The notes: a model not told the origin generated them from the sequence alone. 64,000 bases of DNA from Deinococcus sp. KSM4-11 (GCF_004801415.1 NZ_SSNX01000009.1:62001-126000), one strand, 5' to 3'; shown: positions 20,953 to 30,729, counted from the first letter of the stretch. A program made the numbers and translations.

Positions 20953-21378
20953 ATGAGTGACATCCTGACCTGCGCCCAGTGTGGCGCGAAGAACCGCGTG
21001 CAGGCGGTGCCAGGCGGTCAGGTGCCGGTGTGCGCCCGCTGCGGCGCGAACCTGCCGTGGCTGCACAGCGGCACGGACGCCTCGTTCGCGGCCGACATCC
21101 GGGCGGGCGTGCCGGTCATCGTGGACTTCTGGGCGCCGTGGTGCGGGCCGTGCCGCGTGATCGGCCCTGTGCTGGAGGACATCGCTCGTGAGCAGGCGGG
21201 CCGCGTTCGCGTGGTGAAGGTGAACGTGGACGAGAACCCCCGCACGCCCGGCTCGTTCCAGGTGCAGGGCATTCCGACCATGATCGTGTTCAAGGACGGT
21301 GAACCCGTCGACCGCATCGTGGGCGCCGTGCCGAAGGGCGAGATCCTGCGGAAACTGGCGGCCGTGCAGGCCAGCTGA
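20953..21378 (+). CDS. trxC: Thioredoxin 2 (TrxC-type, with N-terminal zinc ribbon)
   Basis: The 141-residue protein has an N-terminal zinc ribbon (Cys7, Cys10, Cys27, Cys30) and a thioredoxin domain with WCGPC (64-67) and the cis-Pro GIPT. This architecture is that of TrxC, an oxidative-stress thiol reductase. SD GGAGGG lies 5-6 nt before the ATG. It lies between the copper operon and the persulfide module, both of which stress thiols; whether it is cotranscribed with csoR (92 bp upstream) is unclear. A strong hairpin follows. Confidence 0.93.
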   Translation: MSDILTCAQCGAKNRVQAVPGGQVPVCARCGANLPWLHSGTDASFAADIRAGVPVIVDFWAPWCGPCRVIGPVLEDIAREQAGRVRVVKVNVDENPRTPGSFQVQGIPTMIVFKDGEPVDRIVGAVPKGEILRKLAAVQAS

Positions 21379-21383
21379 TCCGT

Positions 21384-21429
21384 CAGCGAGGACGCCGAGA
21401 GGAGTGCTTCCCTCTCGGCGTCCTCGCTG
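21384..21429. terminator. Bidirectional terminator between trxC and cstR
   Basis: A perfect 19-bp stem (21384-21402 with 21411-21429) and an 8-nt loop separate two convergent genes. No long T-run follows, but the position and stem length support termination. Confidence 0.65.
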
Positions 21430-21439
21430 CTGTGCCGCC

Positions 21440-21718
21440 CTACCCGCGCAGGAGTTTCACAGCCCGAACCACGTCCTGCGGCGTGACCGTCTCGCCGGGG
21501 TGGGCGCGGCAGCCGGACGCGTACTGTTCGAGGATCTGCTCCCCGGCGGCGTCCAGGGCACTGCGCACGCCGGACAGCTGGGTCAGGATGTCGTGGCAGT
21601 CGCGGCCTTCCTCGATCATGCGGTGCAGGCCTCGCACCTGGCCCTCGATGCGGCGCAGGCGCTTCAGGACTTTCTCGTCCGTTTCGCTCAGGGGTGGTGG
21701 GGTGGGTGGCGTGGTCAT
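21440..21718 (-). CDS. cstR: CsoR-family repressor, CstR-like persulfide sensor
   Basis: The 92-residue DUF156 protein starts at ATG 21718 with an AAGGA SD. The conserved helix ETDEKVLKRLRRIEGQVRGLHRMIEEGRDC is clear. At the ligand positions it has Cys41, Tyr66 and Cys70: the copper-binding His is replaced, leaving two cysteines spaced as Cys31/Cys60 in Staphylococcus CstR, which senses persulfides by Cys-Cys crosslinking. It is divergent from a CstB-like persulfide dioxygenase, as in the cst operon. The frame is open upstream to 21955, but that part overlaps the promoter. Confidence 0.85.
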   Translation of the reverse strand: MTTPPTPPPLSETDEKVLKRLRRIEGQVRGLHRMIEEGRDCHDILTQLSGVRSALDAAGEQILEQYASGCRAHPGETVTPQDVVRAVKLLRG

Positions 21719-21868
21719 GGTGTTCCTTTTGGCGGTGTCCGGTGGGGCACCCGACGCTTCAGTATCGCTCACACCGGCGGCGGTGACAGTGGGTGCGATT
21801 GAGTGGCTGGCCGTCACGTCCGGCGGATGCGGCCGATCCAGAGCAGCCTGGGGCGTTCGATCATCGTG

Positions 21869-21901
21869 TTGACAGTATACCCCCTGGGGGTTTAGGGTCA
21901 A
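21869..21901. promoter_or_regulatory. Overlapping divergent cstR/cstB promoters sharing one operator
   Basis: Plus strand: TTGACA (21869-21874), 18 bp, TAGGGT (21893-21898). Minus strand: TTGACC (21901-21896), 16 bp, TATACT (21879-21874). The palindrome CCCCC-T-GGGGG (21880-21890) lies in the spacer of both, so one bound repressor would silence both directions. Confidence 0.7.
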
Positions 21902-21953
21902 GTCGACCATGCCCGGCATGTCCCGCTGGCCTGGTTCTCCCAGGAGGGCGCCC

Positions 21954-23321
21954 ATGTACTTCGAACGCTTCTACGACCCGGATCTGGCCCAGGCGTCCTA
22001 CCTGCTCGGCTGCCAGAAGACCGGCGAGAGCCTTGTCATCGACCCCGTCCGGGACATCGGCCCTTACCTGAACGCCGCAGCCGCACAGGGCCTGAACATC
22101 ACCCATGTCACCGAAACGCACGTCCACGCCGACTACCTCAGCGGCAGCCGCGAACTTGCCGCCGCCACCGGCGCGACCCTGCTGCTCTCCGGTGAGGGCG
22201 GCCCCGCCTGGGCCTACGCGTTTGCCCACACCGGTCTGCACCACGGCGACACCTTTATGGTCGGCAACCTGCGCATCGACGTGCTGCACACGCCCGGCCA
22301 CACGCCCGAGAGCGTGTCGTTCCTGCTCACCGATACCCCCCGTGGAGACCAGCCCGTCATGCTGTTCACGGGCGACTTCGTGTTCGTCGGCGATCTGGGC
22401 CGTCCAGACCTGCTCGACGAGGCGGCCGGCGGCGTCGAGACCCGCTTTGTCGGGGCGCACCAGATGTACGCCTCGCTGCGGGACGTCTTCCTGACCCTGC
22501 CGGACTTCGTGCAGGTCTGGCCCGGCCACGGCGCGGGCAGCGCCTGCGGCAAGGCCCTCGGGGCCGTGCCCGCCACCACCGTCGGCTACGAACGCGCCCT
22601 GAGCTGGTGGGCACCACTGGTACAGGCCGGGCACGAGCAGGCGTTCACCGACGAACTGCTGTCCGGGCAGCCGGACGCGCCGCTCTACTACGGCCGTATG
22701 AAACACCAGAACAGGGACGGCCCGGCCCTCCTGGGCACCGTAAGTGCGCTGCCTGAGCTCGACCCGGCTACGGTGCTGGCGCGCGTGCAGGCCGGCGCGC
22801 GCCTGATCGACACCCGCCCCCGCGCCGAGTACCAGCAGGCTGCGCCCACCGGCAGCGTGAACCTCCCCGACGGACTGACCCTGGAGACCTGGGCCGGATG
22901 GCTGCTCGACCCGGCCCGTGAGTACGTACTGCTCGCCCGCGACGGGCAGGCCGAGGCGCTGCGCCGCCGGCTGTGGATGGTCGGCATCGACTCCGTGGTG
23001 GGCTGGATCGAAAGCCCGGCTGGACTGGGAACGCGCGCCGTCCCGCCCCTTCCCGTCACCGCCCTGCCGGAGCATCCGGGGGCCCTGCTGCTCGACGTTC
23101 GCCGGCAAACGGAGTACCAGGCGGGGCATCTGCCGGACGCGCGCCACCTGCACGCGGGGCGTCTACCCTGGGCGCTGGACAGCCTGCCCCATGAGCGCGA
23201 GATCATCGTGTACTGCCAGGGCGGGGCCCGCAGCGCTGCCGCCGCCAGCCTTCTGCGCGCCGAGGGGTTCCAGGTCAGCGAGCTTGCAGGCGGGTATGAC
23301 GCCTGGGCAGTCGCCCGCTGA
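21954..23321 (+). CDS. cstB: Persulfide dioxygenase-sulfurtransferase (CstB-like: MBL + two rhodanese domains)
   Basis: I chose ATG 21954 because AGGAGGG lies 5 nt upstream; ATG 21909 adds 15 non-conserved residues. The 455-residue protein has a metallo-beta-lactamase domain ([10 protein letters not shown], His56/His58/Asp60; [26 protein letters not shown]) of the ETHE1/persulfide dioxygenase class. A rhodanese-like domain at about 265-350 lacks the catalytic Cys (VLLARDGQ at the loop). A second rhodanese has Cys421 in YCQGGARS. It should convert persulfides to thiosulfate or sulfite, detoxifying sulfide, under control of the adjacent CstR-like repressor. Confidence 0.9.
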   Translation: MYFERFYDPDLAQASYLLGCQKTGESLVIDPVRDIGPYLNAAAAQGLNITHVTETHVHADYLSGSRELAAATGATLLLSGEGGPAWAYAFAHTGLHHGDTFMVGNLRIDVLHTPGHTPESVSFLLTDTPRGDQPVMLFTGDFVFVGDLGRPDLLDEAAGGVETRFVGAHQMYASLRDVFLTLPDFVQVWPGHGAGSACGKALGAVPATTVGYERALSWWAPLVQAGHEQAFTDELLSGQPDAPLYYGRMKHQNRDGPALLGTVSALPELDPATVLARVQAGARLIDTRPRAEYQQAAPTGSVNLPDGLTLETWAGWLLDPAREYVLLARDGQAEALRRRLWMVGIDSVVGWIESPAGLGTRAVPPLPVTALPEHPGALLLDVRRQTEYQAGHLPDARHLHAGRLPWALDSLPHEREIIVYCQGGARSAAAASLLRAEGFQVSELAGGYDAWAVAR

Positions 23322-23496
23322 CCTTTTAGGCTCCATTGGCGAGAAGCCAAAGGCGGCCTGAGAGGCGGCCAGCACATCGAATATGCTCCCTGTTCCTGGC
23401 GGTGATAGGAGCGTTCGGCGTGCTTCCCGTGGCCGGGCGTCCTTCCCTCAGGACGGGCTGCCGATACACAGCCATCGGCGGCCCCTGCCCGATGCC

Positions 23497-24153
23497 TTAC
23501 CCGGCTTCCTTCGGCCCCTTCAGGCCCGTCCTGCCCTCACGGCCCTGCAACACGGCGGCCACGTCGCCGGGCGACACGCCCACCTCGGCCAGGGCGAACA
23601 GCAGGTGGAACATCAGATCCGCAGCTTCGGTCGCCAGTTCCTCGCGGTCGGCATTCTTCGCGGCCAGGAGCACTTCACCGGCCTCCTCGCTAATCTTCTT
23701 GAGCACGCGGTCAATGCCGCCGGCATGCAGGCGGGCCACGTAACTGTTCTCCGGCAGCGTGGCGAGGCGCTCGGCAATCGTGCCGTAGACGCGCTCCAGC
23801 GTGCCGTCCAGCCCGGCGGCGGGTGGGTCGGTGTCCAGCAGGGGCCGGTGGAAGCAGGAATACTCGCCGGTATGACACGCCGAGCCAGTCTGCTCCACGC
23901 GGTACAGCACCGAGTCGCCGTCGCAGTCGAGCTGCACGTCGACCACGTGTTGCGTATGCCCGCTGGTTGCGCCCTTCACCCACTGCTCGGCGCGGGAGCG
24001 CGACCAGTACGTGGCCTCGCGGGTGCTCAGGGTGCGTTCGATGGCCGCGCGATCCGCGTAGGCCTGCATCAGCACGGCCCCGGTCCGGGCGTCCTGCGTG
24101 ACGACCGGGATCAGTCCGTCCGCGCCGAAGTTCAGGTCATCCACGCCGGTCAT
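23497..24153 (-). CDS. hisI: Bifunctional phosphoribosyl-AMP cyclohydrolase / phosphoribosyl-ATP pyrophosphatase
   Basis: The 218-residue fusion carries HisI at 1-110 ([63 protein letters not shown] with zinc Cys residues) and HisE at 125-210 ([46 protein letters not shown]). It catalyses histidine biosynthesis steps 2 and 3. ATG 24153 overlaps the hisF stop (ATGA), so the two are coupled. The 175 bp to cstB (convergent) hold no convincing terminator. Confidence 0.93.
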   Translation of the reverse strand: MTGVDDLNFGADGLIPVVTQDARTGAVLMQAYADRAAIERTLSTREATYWSRSRAEQWVKGATSGHTQHVVDVQLDCDGDSVLYRVEQTGSACHTGEYSCFHRPLLDTDPPAAGLDGTLERVYGTIAERLATLPENSYVARLHAGGIDRVLKKISEEAGEVLLAAKNADREELATEAADLMFHLLFALAEVGVSPGDVAAVLQGREGRTGLKGPKEAG

Positions 24154-24941
24154 GCGTCCCTCCATTCGGGCCGCACGGGGATGCCCTGGGTGTGCAGGTA
24201 GGTCTTGACCTGCGGCACGGTCAGTTCCCCAAAGTGGAACACGCTGGCGGCCAGGGCAGCGTCTGCGTGCCCGCCGGCGTCGCCTCCCCTCAGCACGTCC
24301 CGGAAGTCCTCCAGTTTTCCGGCCCCGCCTGAGGCAATCACGGGAAGATCCACCGCCTGCGAGACGGCGCGGGTGGCCTGAAGGTCGAAGCCGGCGCGCG
24401 TGCCGTCGGCGTCCATGACGTTCAGGCAGATCTCGCCCGCGCCCAGCGTCTGCCCCAGAACCGCCCATTCGATCAGGTCGAGCCCCGTGTCGACCCGGCC
24501 GCCCGCTCGGTGGACGTTCCAGCCCGATCCGTCCGGGCGGCGTTTGGCATCGATGGACAGCATGACGCACTGGGCGCCGTGATGATCCGAGGCCTCGCGG
24601 ATCAGTTCCGGCCGGGACAGGGCTCCGGAGTTCACGCTGATCTTGTCGGCGCCGCTCATCAGAAGCTGCCGGAAGTCCGAGAGGGAATTGATCCCGCCGC
24701 CGATGGTCAGGGGCATCATGACCTGTTCGGCGACCTGCGCGGCCACGTCCAGCATGAGCTTGCGGCCCTCATGCGTGGCCGTGATGTCGTAGAACACCAG
24801 TTCGTCGGCCTGCTGCGCCTCGTACGCCTGGGCGAGGGCCAGGGGGTCGCCGGCGTCCCGGTGGTTCTCGAAGAACCGGACGTTCTTCACCACCCGGCCG
24901 CTCTGCACGTCCAGACAGGGAATGATGCGCTTCGTGAGCAT
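24150..24941 (-). CDS. hisF: Imidazole glycerol phosphate synthase, cyclase subunit
   Basis: The 263-residue TIM barrel begins [20 protein letters not shown] (catalytic Asp11) and has the phosphate loops [13 protein letters not shown] and [12 protein letters not shown], with the second catalytic Asp in NVMDADGT. With HisH (not in the window) it closes the imidazole ring. ATG 24941 is supported by a minus-strand TAGACT box with 7 nt to the start (leaderless); the frame's longer form to 25028 lacks homology. It overlaps hisIE by 4 bp. Confidence 0.95.
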   Translation of the reverse strand: MLTKRIIPCLDVQSGRVVKNVRFFENHRDAGDPLALAQAYEAQQADELVFYDITATHEGRKLMLDVAAQVAEQVMMPLTIGGGINSLSDFRQLLMSGADKISVNSGALSRPELIREASDHHGAQCVMLSIDAKRRPDGSGWNVHRAGGRVDTGLDLIEWAVLGQTLGAGEICLNVMDADGTRAGFDLQATRAVSQAVDLPVIASGGAGKLEDFRDVLRGGDAGGHADAALAASVFHFGELTVPQVKTYLHTQGIPVRPEWRDA

Positions 24942-25148
24942 GCCGGGCAGTCTACGCGCGTGGTGGACGCCCGCCGTGATCCTGCCCAGCTCACTGCACT
25001 GCGTCCAGTGTGCTCCCAACTGTGCCAAATCTTTAATAAATCTTCACACACTTTGGTAGACTGACGGCAGTCGGGTAAGCCCGGCCGCCGGCGGCCCCCA
25101 TTCCTCTGACCTTCATCGGCCGCCTGCCTTTTCCTCTCGGGGAGTCAC

Positions 25149-25589
25149 GTGAAAACTCGTAGGATCCTGCTCGTAGACGACAACCCCAACGACCTGGAGC
25201 TGGCCCTGAACGCCTTTGGCGAAATCGGCAGCGACGGCGTCGAGTTTGAGGTGAGTGTCGCCGGGAGCGGAGAGGAAGCCATCGCCATGATCCGCGCCGC
25301 GCTCCGGCAGGGCCAGGAGCACCTGCCGGATCTGGTGCTGCTCGACCTGAAAATGCCGCAGATGGACGGCCTGGCCGTCCTGGACGCCATCCGTGCCCAG
25401 CCCGACTTGCGCGATATCCCGGTCGTGATGCTCACCACCAGCGGCGAGGATCGCGACATCCGCGACTCGTACGCGCACGGTGCCAGCGCCTACGTGATCA
25501 AACCCATGGACTTCGCGCAGTTCCGTGAGGCGATGCACACCATCCGTTCGTTCTGGACGACCCTGAACCGGCACCCCCGCCTGAACTGA
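25149..25589 (+). CDS. Single-domain response regulator (Rcp1/CheY type)
   Basis: The 146-residue lone receiver has DDNPNDLEL (acidic pair), phospho-acceptor Asp in LVLLDLKMPQMDGL, Thr in MLTTSGE and Lys in YVIKPMDF. The DLRDIPVVMLTTS and HGASAYVIKPMDFAQF signature is that of Rcp1-like regulators that pair with phytochromes or hybrid kinases. No output domain is present, so it works in a phosphorelay or by protein contact. The GTG start has SD GGGGAG. The 207-bp upstream region is AT-rich, with a TAGACT box at 25057-25062. No kinase is adjacent. Confidence 0.9.
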   Translation: MKTRRILLVDDNPNDLELALNAFGEIGSDGVEFEVSVAGSGEEAIAMIRAALRQGQEHLPDLVLLDLKMPQMDGLAVLDAIRAQPDLRDIPVVMLTTSGEDRDIRDSYAHGASAYVIKPMDFAQFREAMHTIRSFWTTLNRHPRLN

Positions 25590-25667
25590 ACCGTCCGGGC
25601 TGAGCAGGCCCTTGCGCGGCCCTTCATGCCTCCGGGCACGGGGGGCCGCCTCCCGTAAGCTGTGGGC

Positions 25668-26495
<828 letters not shown>

Positions 26496-26552
26496 CGGGG
26501 CGGGAGCCTATGTGCTCCGGAGGCCGGTGCGCTCAGGCAGGCGGCAGGAAAC

Positions 26553-26589
26553 ACCGGCCGCGCCTGGGGGTTCAGGCGGCGCGGCCGGT
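26553..26589. terminator. Bidirectional hairpin between the DUF72 gene and hemD
   Basis: A perfect 12-bp stem ACCGGCCGCGCC (26553-26564) / GGCGCGGCCGGT (26578-26589). No T-run follows, so termination is likely but not certain. Confidence 0.55.
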
Positions 26590-26651
26590 TGTGGCGTCAC
26601 GGGGAGGAGCGGTGCATCCCGGCAGCCGCTCCGATCCCGATCAGGATGGAC

Positions 26652-27488
26652 TCAGCCGGTCTTGCGCAGCGTTCGCTCGGCAATGATGCCCGGCGCGTGC
26701 TCGGCGGCCGTGCGCACCAGGATGCCCATCTTGTGCGGATTGGCCTCCAGGTCGATGCGCAGGCCCAGGTCGGCGGCGGCCTCCGAACAGGCCGGGCCGA
26801 TGCTCACCAGCACCAGGCGGTTCAGGGCGGCGCGCGTCTCGTCGAGGAGGTTCATCTTCTCGGCGTACTTCAGGAAGTGCAGGATCTGGGTGCCGCTGGA
26901 GAGCAGTAGGACGTCGGGGCCGCCCAGCACCACGTCGCGCACGGCCTGGGCCAGGGGCGCGGTGTCCAGCGGGAAGGCGCAGCGGTACACGGGCACCGAG
27001 GTCACGCGGATGCCCACGTAGCCGAGTTCCCGCAGCATGGCGACCGGGGTGGCCTCCCCGTACTCCAGGATCACGGCATGCTGCCCGCGCTCGAGGCGTG
27101 CGCTCAGGGCCTCCATGACCTCCTGCCAGGTGTGCGGGCGGGGCACATTCAGGCCGGTCAGCCCGAATTCCTTGAGCGCCGTCAGGGGTTTGCTGCCGCG
27201 CGCAACCAGCGGCACGTCCTTCAGGAGTTCCAGCAGGGCGGGATCGCGGGCGGCGAGTTCCCGCAGGAACAGCCGCGTGCCCACGCCGGTCATGCATGCC
27301 AGCGCGTGGATCAGGCCGCCGCGCAGGTCACGCTCGAACGCGGCCAGGGCCTGCGTCAGATCGAGCTTCTGCTCGCGCATGCTGGGCGCGACGACCGCGC
27401 GGCCGCCGTACTTCTCGATCAGGGTGGCCATCTCCTCGGAGCGGCGGGATTCCAGACTCAGGACTTTCAGACCGCCGAACCAATCCAT
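26652..27488 (-). CDS. hemD: Uroporphyrinogen-III synthase
   Basis: The 278-residue two-domain protein (GLKVLSLESRRSEEMATLIEKYGG ... VPSMREQ-like; YGEATPVAMLRELGYVGIRVTSVPVYRC; VLLLSSGTQILHFLKYAE; SIGPACSEAAADLGLRID) has the HemD pattern that cyclises hydroxymethylbilane. It is the last gene of the nirB-nirD unit and overlaps the nirD end by 22 bp, with a very strong SD (AAGGAGGTGA) inside nirD. Here it probably supplies the tetrapyrrole for NirB siroheme. hemC lies 25 kb away. Confidence 0.88.
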   Translation of the reverse strand: MDWFGGLKVLSLESRRSEEMATLIEKYGGRAVVAPSMREQKLDLTQALAAFERDLRGGLIHALACMTGVGTRLFLRELAARDPALLELLKDVPLVARGSKPLTALKEFGLTGLNVPRPHTWQEVMEALSARLERGQHAVILEYGEATPVAMLRELGYVGIRVTSVPVYRCAFPLDTAPLAQAVRDVVLGGPDVLLLSSGTQILHFLKYAEKMNLLDETRAALNRLVLVSIGPACSEAAADLGLRIDLEANPHKMGILVRTAAEHAPGIIAERTLRKTG

Positions 27489-27841
27489 ACCTCACCTCCT
27501 TCCACCCGCACGGGGTAGGTGGGGAGCGACGTGCCCGCGTCGTCCAGGGACTCGCCGGTTTCGAGGTCGAAGGCGTTTTTCAGCAGGGGGGAGGCGACCT
27601 TCAGCCGCGTCTGGCCCCCTCGGCTGTAACTGCCGGTCAGGCCGCGCGAGATCACGTTCGCGCCGGTGAAGGGATCGCGGTTGCCAACGGCGTACACCTG
27701 GCCGGCCACGTGGAATAGGGCCACCTGCTGGCCGTCGATCAGGGCGCAGACGCCTAGGCCGGGCAGGATGTCGCGCAGGGCGCACACCTGCACCCAGTGC
27801 AGGGGCGTGGCGGTGGGGGGAGGAGTCAGGGACAGGGTCAT
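27467..27841 (-). CDS. nirD: Nitrite reductase small subunit
   Basis: The 124-residue Rieske-like fold protein (WVQVCALRDILPGLGVCALIDGQQVALFHVAGQVYAVGNRDPFTGANVISRGLTG ... ASPLLKNAFDLETGESL) fits NirD. As in other assimilatory NirD proteins, the Rieske cluster Cys/His ligands are absent. It pairs with NirB in NADH-dependent nitrite reduction to ammonium. ATG 27841 is favoured; the longer frame to 28048 lacks homology. It lies 103 bp after nirB. Confidence 0.9.
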   Translation of the reverse strand: MTLSLTPPPTATPLHWVQVCALRDILPGLGVCALIDGQQVALFHVAGQVYAVGNRDPFTGANVISRGLTGSYSRGGQTRLKVASPLLKNAFDLETGESLDDAGTSLPTYPVRVEGGEVWIGSAV

Positions 27842-27944
27842 GCGGAGCTCCTTGAGGCAGGAATGGGCGGAAAGAGCGGGCCGGGATCGCGGCAGGGACG
27901 TTGTCGCTCGGCCAGCCGGCCGTGGGTGCAGGCCCTCACGGCGT

Positions 27945-30506
27945 TCAGTCGTCGCCGCCCGCCATGGGCAGCGGCACGAGTTCGTGCAGGAAAGCGGGAC
28001 GGATCTGGCCACGTTCGTCCACCCACTGGATGCCGTCGTCGCGGGCATCGGAGTTCACGAAGGTTCGGAAGCGCGCGCGGATGCTGGGGTCATTGACGGC
28101 GGCCGCCCACTCGTCCTGGTAGCTGCCGATGTGACGTGCCATCTCGGCCTCCAGTTCTGCACACAGGCCCAGGCGGTCGTCGATGATCACGGACTTCAGG
28201 TACTCCAGGCCGCCGTCCAGGTTCTCCAGCCAGGTGCTGGTGCGCTGGAGGCGGTCAGCGGTGCGGACATAGAACATCAGGTACCGGTCGAGCAGCGTGA
28301 TGACGTCGTCCTCGCTCACGCCCTCGGCCAGCAGCACGGCGTGCTTGGGGGTCACGCCGCCATTCCCGCCGACGTACACGTTCCAGCCCTTCTCGGTGGC
28401 GATGATGCCGAAGTCCTTGCTGCGCGCCTCGGCGCACTCGCGGGTGCAGCCCGAGACGCCGCTCTTGAGCTTGTGCGGGCTGCGCAGGCCCCGGTACCGC
28501 AGTTCCAGCCGCACGGCCAGGCTGGTGCTGTCCTGCACGCCGTAGCGGCACCACGTACTGCCCACACAGCTCTTGACCGTGCGCAGGCTCTTGCCGTAGG
28601 CATGTCCGCTCTCGAAGCCCGCCGCGATCAGGTCTTCCCAGATGGCGGGCAGGTCGTCGCGGTGCGCGCCGAGCAGGTCGATGCGCTGCCCGCCGGTGAT
28701 CTTGCAGTACAGCCCGAACTTCCGGGCGACTTCCCCGATGGCGATCAGGCCGTCGGCCGTGATCTCGCCGCCGGGCACGCGCGGCATGACCGAGTACGTG
28801 CCGTTCTTCTGGATGTTCGCCAGGAACGCGTCGTTGGTGTCCTGCAGGGGCGCGTGCGTGGGCTTCACGATCAGTTCGTTGTGCAGGCTTGCCAGGATCG
28901 AGGCCACGGCGGGCTTACAGATCTCGCAGCCCAGACCGGCGCCGTGTGCCGACAGCACGTCGTCCCAGGTCGTGTGCCCCTTCACGCGGATCAGGTCGAA
29001 CAGCTCCTGGCGGGAGTATGCGTAGTGCTCGCACAGATGGTTGGTGACCACCTCGCCCAGGCGGCGCAGTTCGGTCTGGAGCAGGCCATGCAGGCTGGGC
29101 ACGCAGCCGCCGCAGCCGGTACCGGCCCCGGTGCATTTCTTGAGGCTCGCCACGTCCCGCGATCCGTCCTCGATGGCCGCGCAGATCGCGCTGGAGCGGA
29201 CGTTCTCACACGAGCAGATCAGCGAGTCGGCGCTGGCACCCAGGGCCGCGCCGCCCGGCACCGGGGGCACGATCAGCGTCTCGGGGGGCACGGTCAGGGT
29301 CGTGCCGGACAGCGTCAGGTCGAGCAGGTCGCCGTAGCGGGCGGCGGTGTCGCCCACCAGCAGGCCGCCCAGCACCGTCGTGCCATCGGCCGAGAGCACC
29401 AGTTTGCTGTAAGTGCCGCGCACGTTGTCGCTGAGGCTGACGGTGCGGGAGTCCGGCGTCACGCCCTTCGCGTCGCCGAAGGAACCGACCTCCACGCCCA
29501 GGAGCTTGAGCTTGGTGCTCAGGTCGGCGCCCCTGAAATGCAGAGGCTCGCCTGCCAGCACGCCCAGATCCCGCAGGACGTTCACGGCCGTGACCTTGGC
29601 CATCTGGTAGCCGGGGGCCACGAGTCCATAGATGCGGCCCCCATGCAGCGCGCATTCGCCCACCGCGTACACGTGCGGGTCGCTGGTGCGGCCGGTGTCG
29701 TCAATGGCGATCCCGCCGCGCTCACCCACCGTCAGGCCGCTCGCGCGGGCCAGATCGTCGCGCGGGCGGATCCCCGCCGAAAAGACCAGCAAGTCTGTTT
29801 CCAAACGCGTGCCATCCGCAAAATTCAGGCCGGAGAGGCGTCCGGCCGCGTCCGCCGTCAGTTCCGTGGTGGACTTGCCGAGGTGCACGCTGATCCCCAT
29901 GCCCTCGATGGTGCGTTTCAGGGTCGCGCCGCCCTCCGGGTCGAGCTGCGCGGGCATCAGGTGCGGGGCAAATTCCACGACGTGCGTGCTCAGGCCGAGC
30001 TTCTGGAGGGCTCCGGCGGCTTCCAGGCCGAGCAGGCCCCCGCCGATGACCACGCCGGTCTGTGACTGCGTGGCGGCCGCCCGGATGGCGTCCAGGTCGT
30101 CCAGGGTGCGGTACACGAACACGCCGCGTGCATCCCGGCCGGGCACGGGCGGCACGAAGGGAAAGGAGCCGGTGGCGAACACCAGCGCGTCGTAGTCCAG
30201 GGTGCGCGTTCCGACGGTCACGGTCCGGCCGGTCAGGTCGACGCGTTCGGCCCGGCCGTACACGACCGTCACGCCCTGCTCGGCGTAGCTGTCCTCGGTG
30301 GCGAGGGACAGATCGGGGCGGGGATCATCGAAGTGGCTGCTGAGGTGCACGCGGTCGTAGGCGAGACGGGATTCCTCGCTGATCACGGTGATCTGAAGCT
30401 CGGGGGCGTCGGCCTGGGCACGCAACTGGTCGACCAGCCGGTGGCCGACCATGCCGTTGCCGATGATGACCACGTGGGGGGCCGTAGGAATGCGGGGGTA
30501 AGTCAT
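27945..30506 (-). CDS. nirB: Assimilatory nitrite reductase large subunit
   Basis: The 853-residue NAD(P)H-dependent siroheme enzyme has an FAD/NAD module (HVVIIGNGMVGHRLV; GVVIGGGLLGLEAAGAL; ECALH), BFD-like 2Fe-2S cysteines (LICSCENVRSSAI ... CTGAGTGCGGC), a ferredoxin-like half domain, and the 4Fe-4S/siroheme motifs SCVGSTWCRYGVQDS and SGCTRECAEARSKD. ATG 30506 has the SD AGGAGA. It is divergent from nasA over a 223-bp AT-rich regulatory region, so nitrate and nitrite reduction are coregulated. A TTGACA box on the minus strand (30593-30588) may serve its promoter. Confidence 0.95.
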   Translation of the reverse strand: MTYPRIPTAPHVVIIGNGMVGHRLVDQLRAQADAPELQITVISEESRLAYDRVHLSSHFDDPRPDLSLATEDSYAEQGVTVVYGRAERVDLTGRTVTVGTRTLDYDALVFATGSFPFVPPVPGRDARGVFVYRTLDDLDAIRAAATQSQTGVVIGGGLLGLEAAGALQKLGLSTHVVEFAPHLMPAQLDPEGGATLKRTIEGMGISVHLGKSTTELTADAAGRLSGLNFADGTRLETDLLVFSAGIRPRDDLARASGLTVGERGGIAIDDTGRTSDPHVYAVGECALHGGRIYGLVAPGYQMAKVTAVNVLRDLGVLAGEPLHFRGADLSTKLKLLGVEVGSFGDAKGVTPDSRTVSLSDNVRGTYSKLVLSADGTTVLGGLLVGDTAARYGDLLDLTLSGTTLTVPPETLIVPPVPGGAALGASADSLICSCENVRSSAICAAIEDGSRDVASLKKCTGAGTGCGGCVPSLHGLLQTELRRLGEVVTNHLCEHYAYSRQELFDLIRVKGHTTWDDVLSAHGAGLGCEICKPAVASILASLHNELIVKPTHAPLQDTNDAFLANIQKNGTYSVMPRVPGGEITADGLIAIGEVARKFGLYCKITGGQRIDLLGAHRDDLPAIWEDLIAAGFESGHAYGKSLRTVKSCVGSTWCRYGVQDSTSLAVRLELRYRGLRSPHKLKSGVSGCTRECAEARSKDFGIIATEKGWNVYVGGNGGVTPKHAVLLAEGVSEDDVITLLDRYLMFYVRTADRLQRTSTWLENLDGGLEYLKSVIIDDRLGLCAELEAEMARHIGSYQDEWAAAVNDPSIRARFRTFVNSDARDDGIQWVDERGQIRPAFLHELVPLPMAGGDD

Positions 30507-30642
30507 GCCGTTCTCCTGGTGCCGCTGGAGTGGGTGTGCAGGTGTGGCCTGCCCCTGCCGCCCATTGAGAACGATTTCGTGCAATTTGTCAAGGAAAAAT
30601 GAACATGTGGGGGGAAAAATGCTCTCAAAATTGCCTAGCCTA

Positions 30643-30671
30643 GACCTGTGACGCAGGTCGTGAACTAAAAT
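30643..30671 (+). promoter_or_regulatory. Inverted repeat and -10 box in the nirB/nasA intergenic region
   Basis: GACCTG-TGACG-CAGGTC (30643-30659) is a perfect 6-5-6 inverted repeat. TAAAAT (30666-30671) could be the nasA -10, with the repeat covering the -35 place. It is a candidate site for an unidentified nitrogen regulator. Confidence 0.45.
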
Positions 30672-30729
30672 CATGACAATCCGCAGATTTGACCTTGACT
30701 TTGTCGGCGGCCCCCGGCAAGGTGGCCCC

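Noticed and set aside
23322..23496. Structured RNA or terminator between cstB and hisIE
   Set aside because: Only weak, short hairpins and no T-run were found.
30566..30628. TTGAGA (30566-30571) and TCTCAA (30623-30628) as a looping operator for nirB/nasA
   Set aside because: Six-base arms 51 bp apart are expected by chance in an AT-rich stretch; the 6-5-6 repeat is a better candidate.
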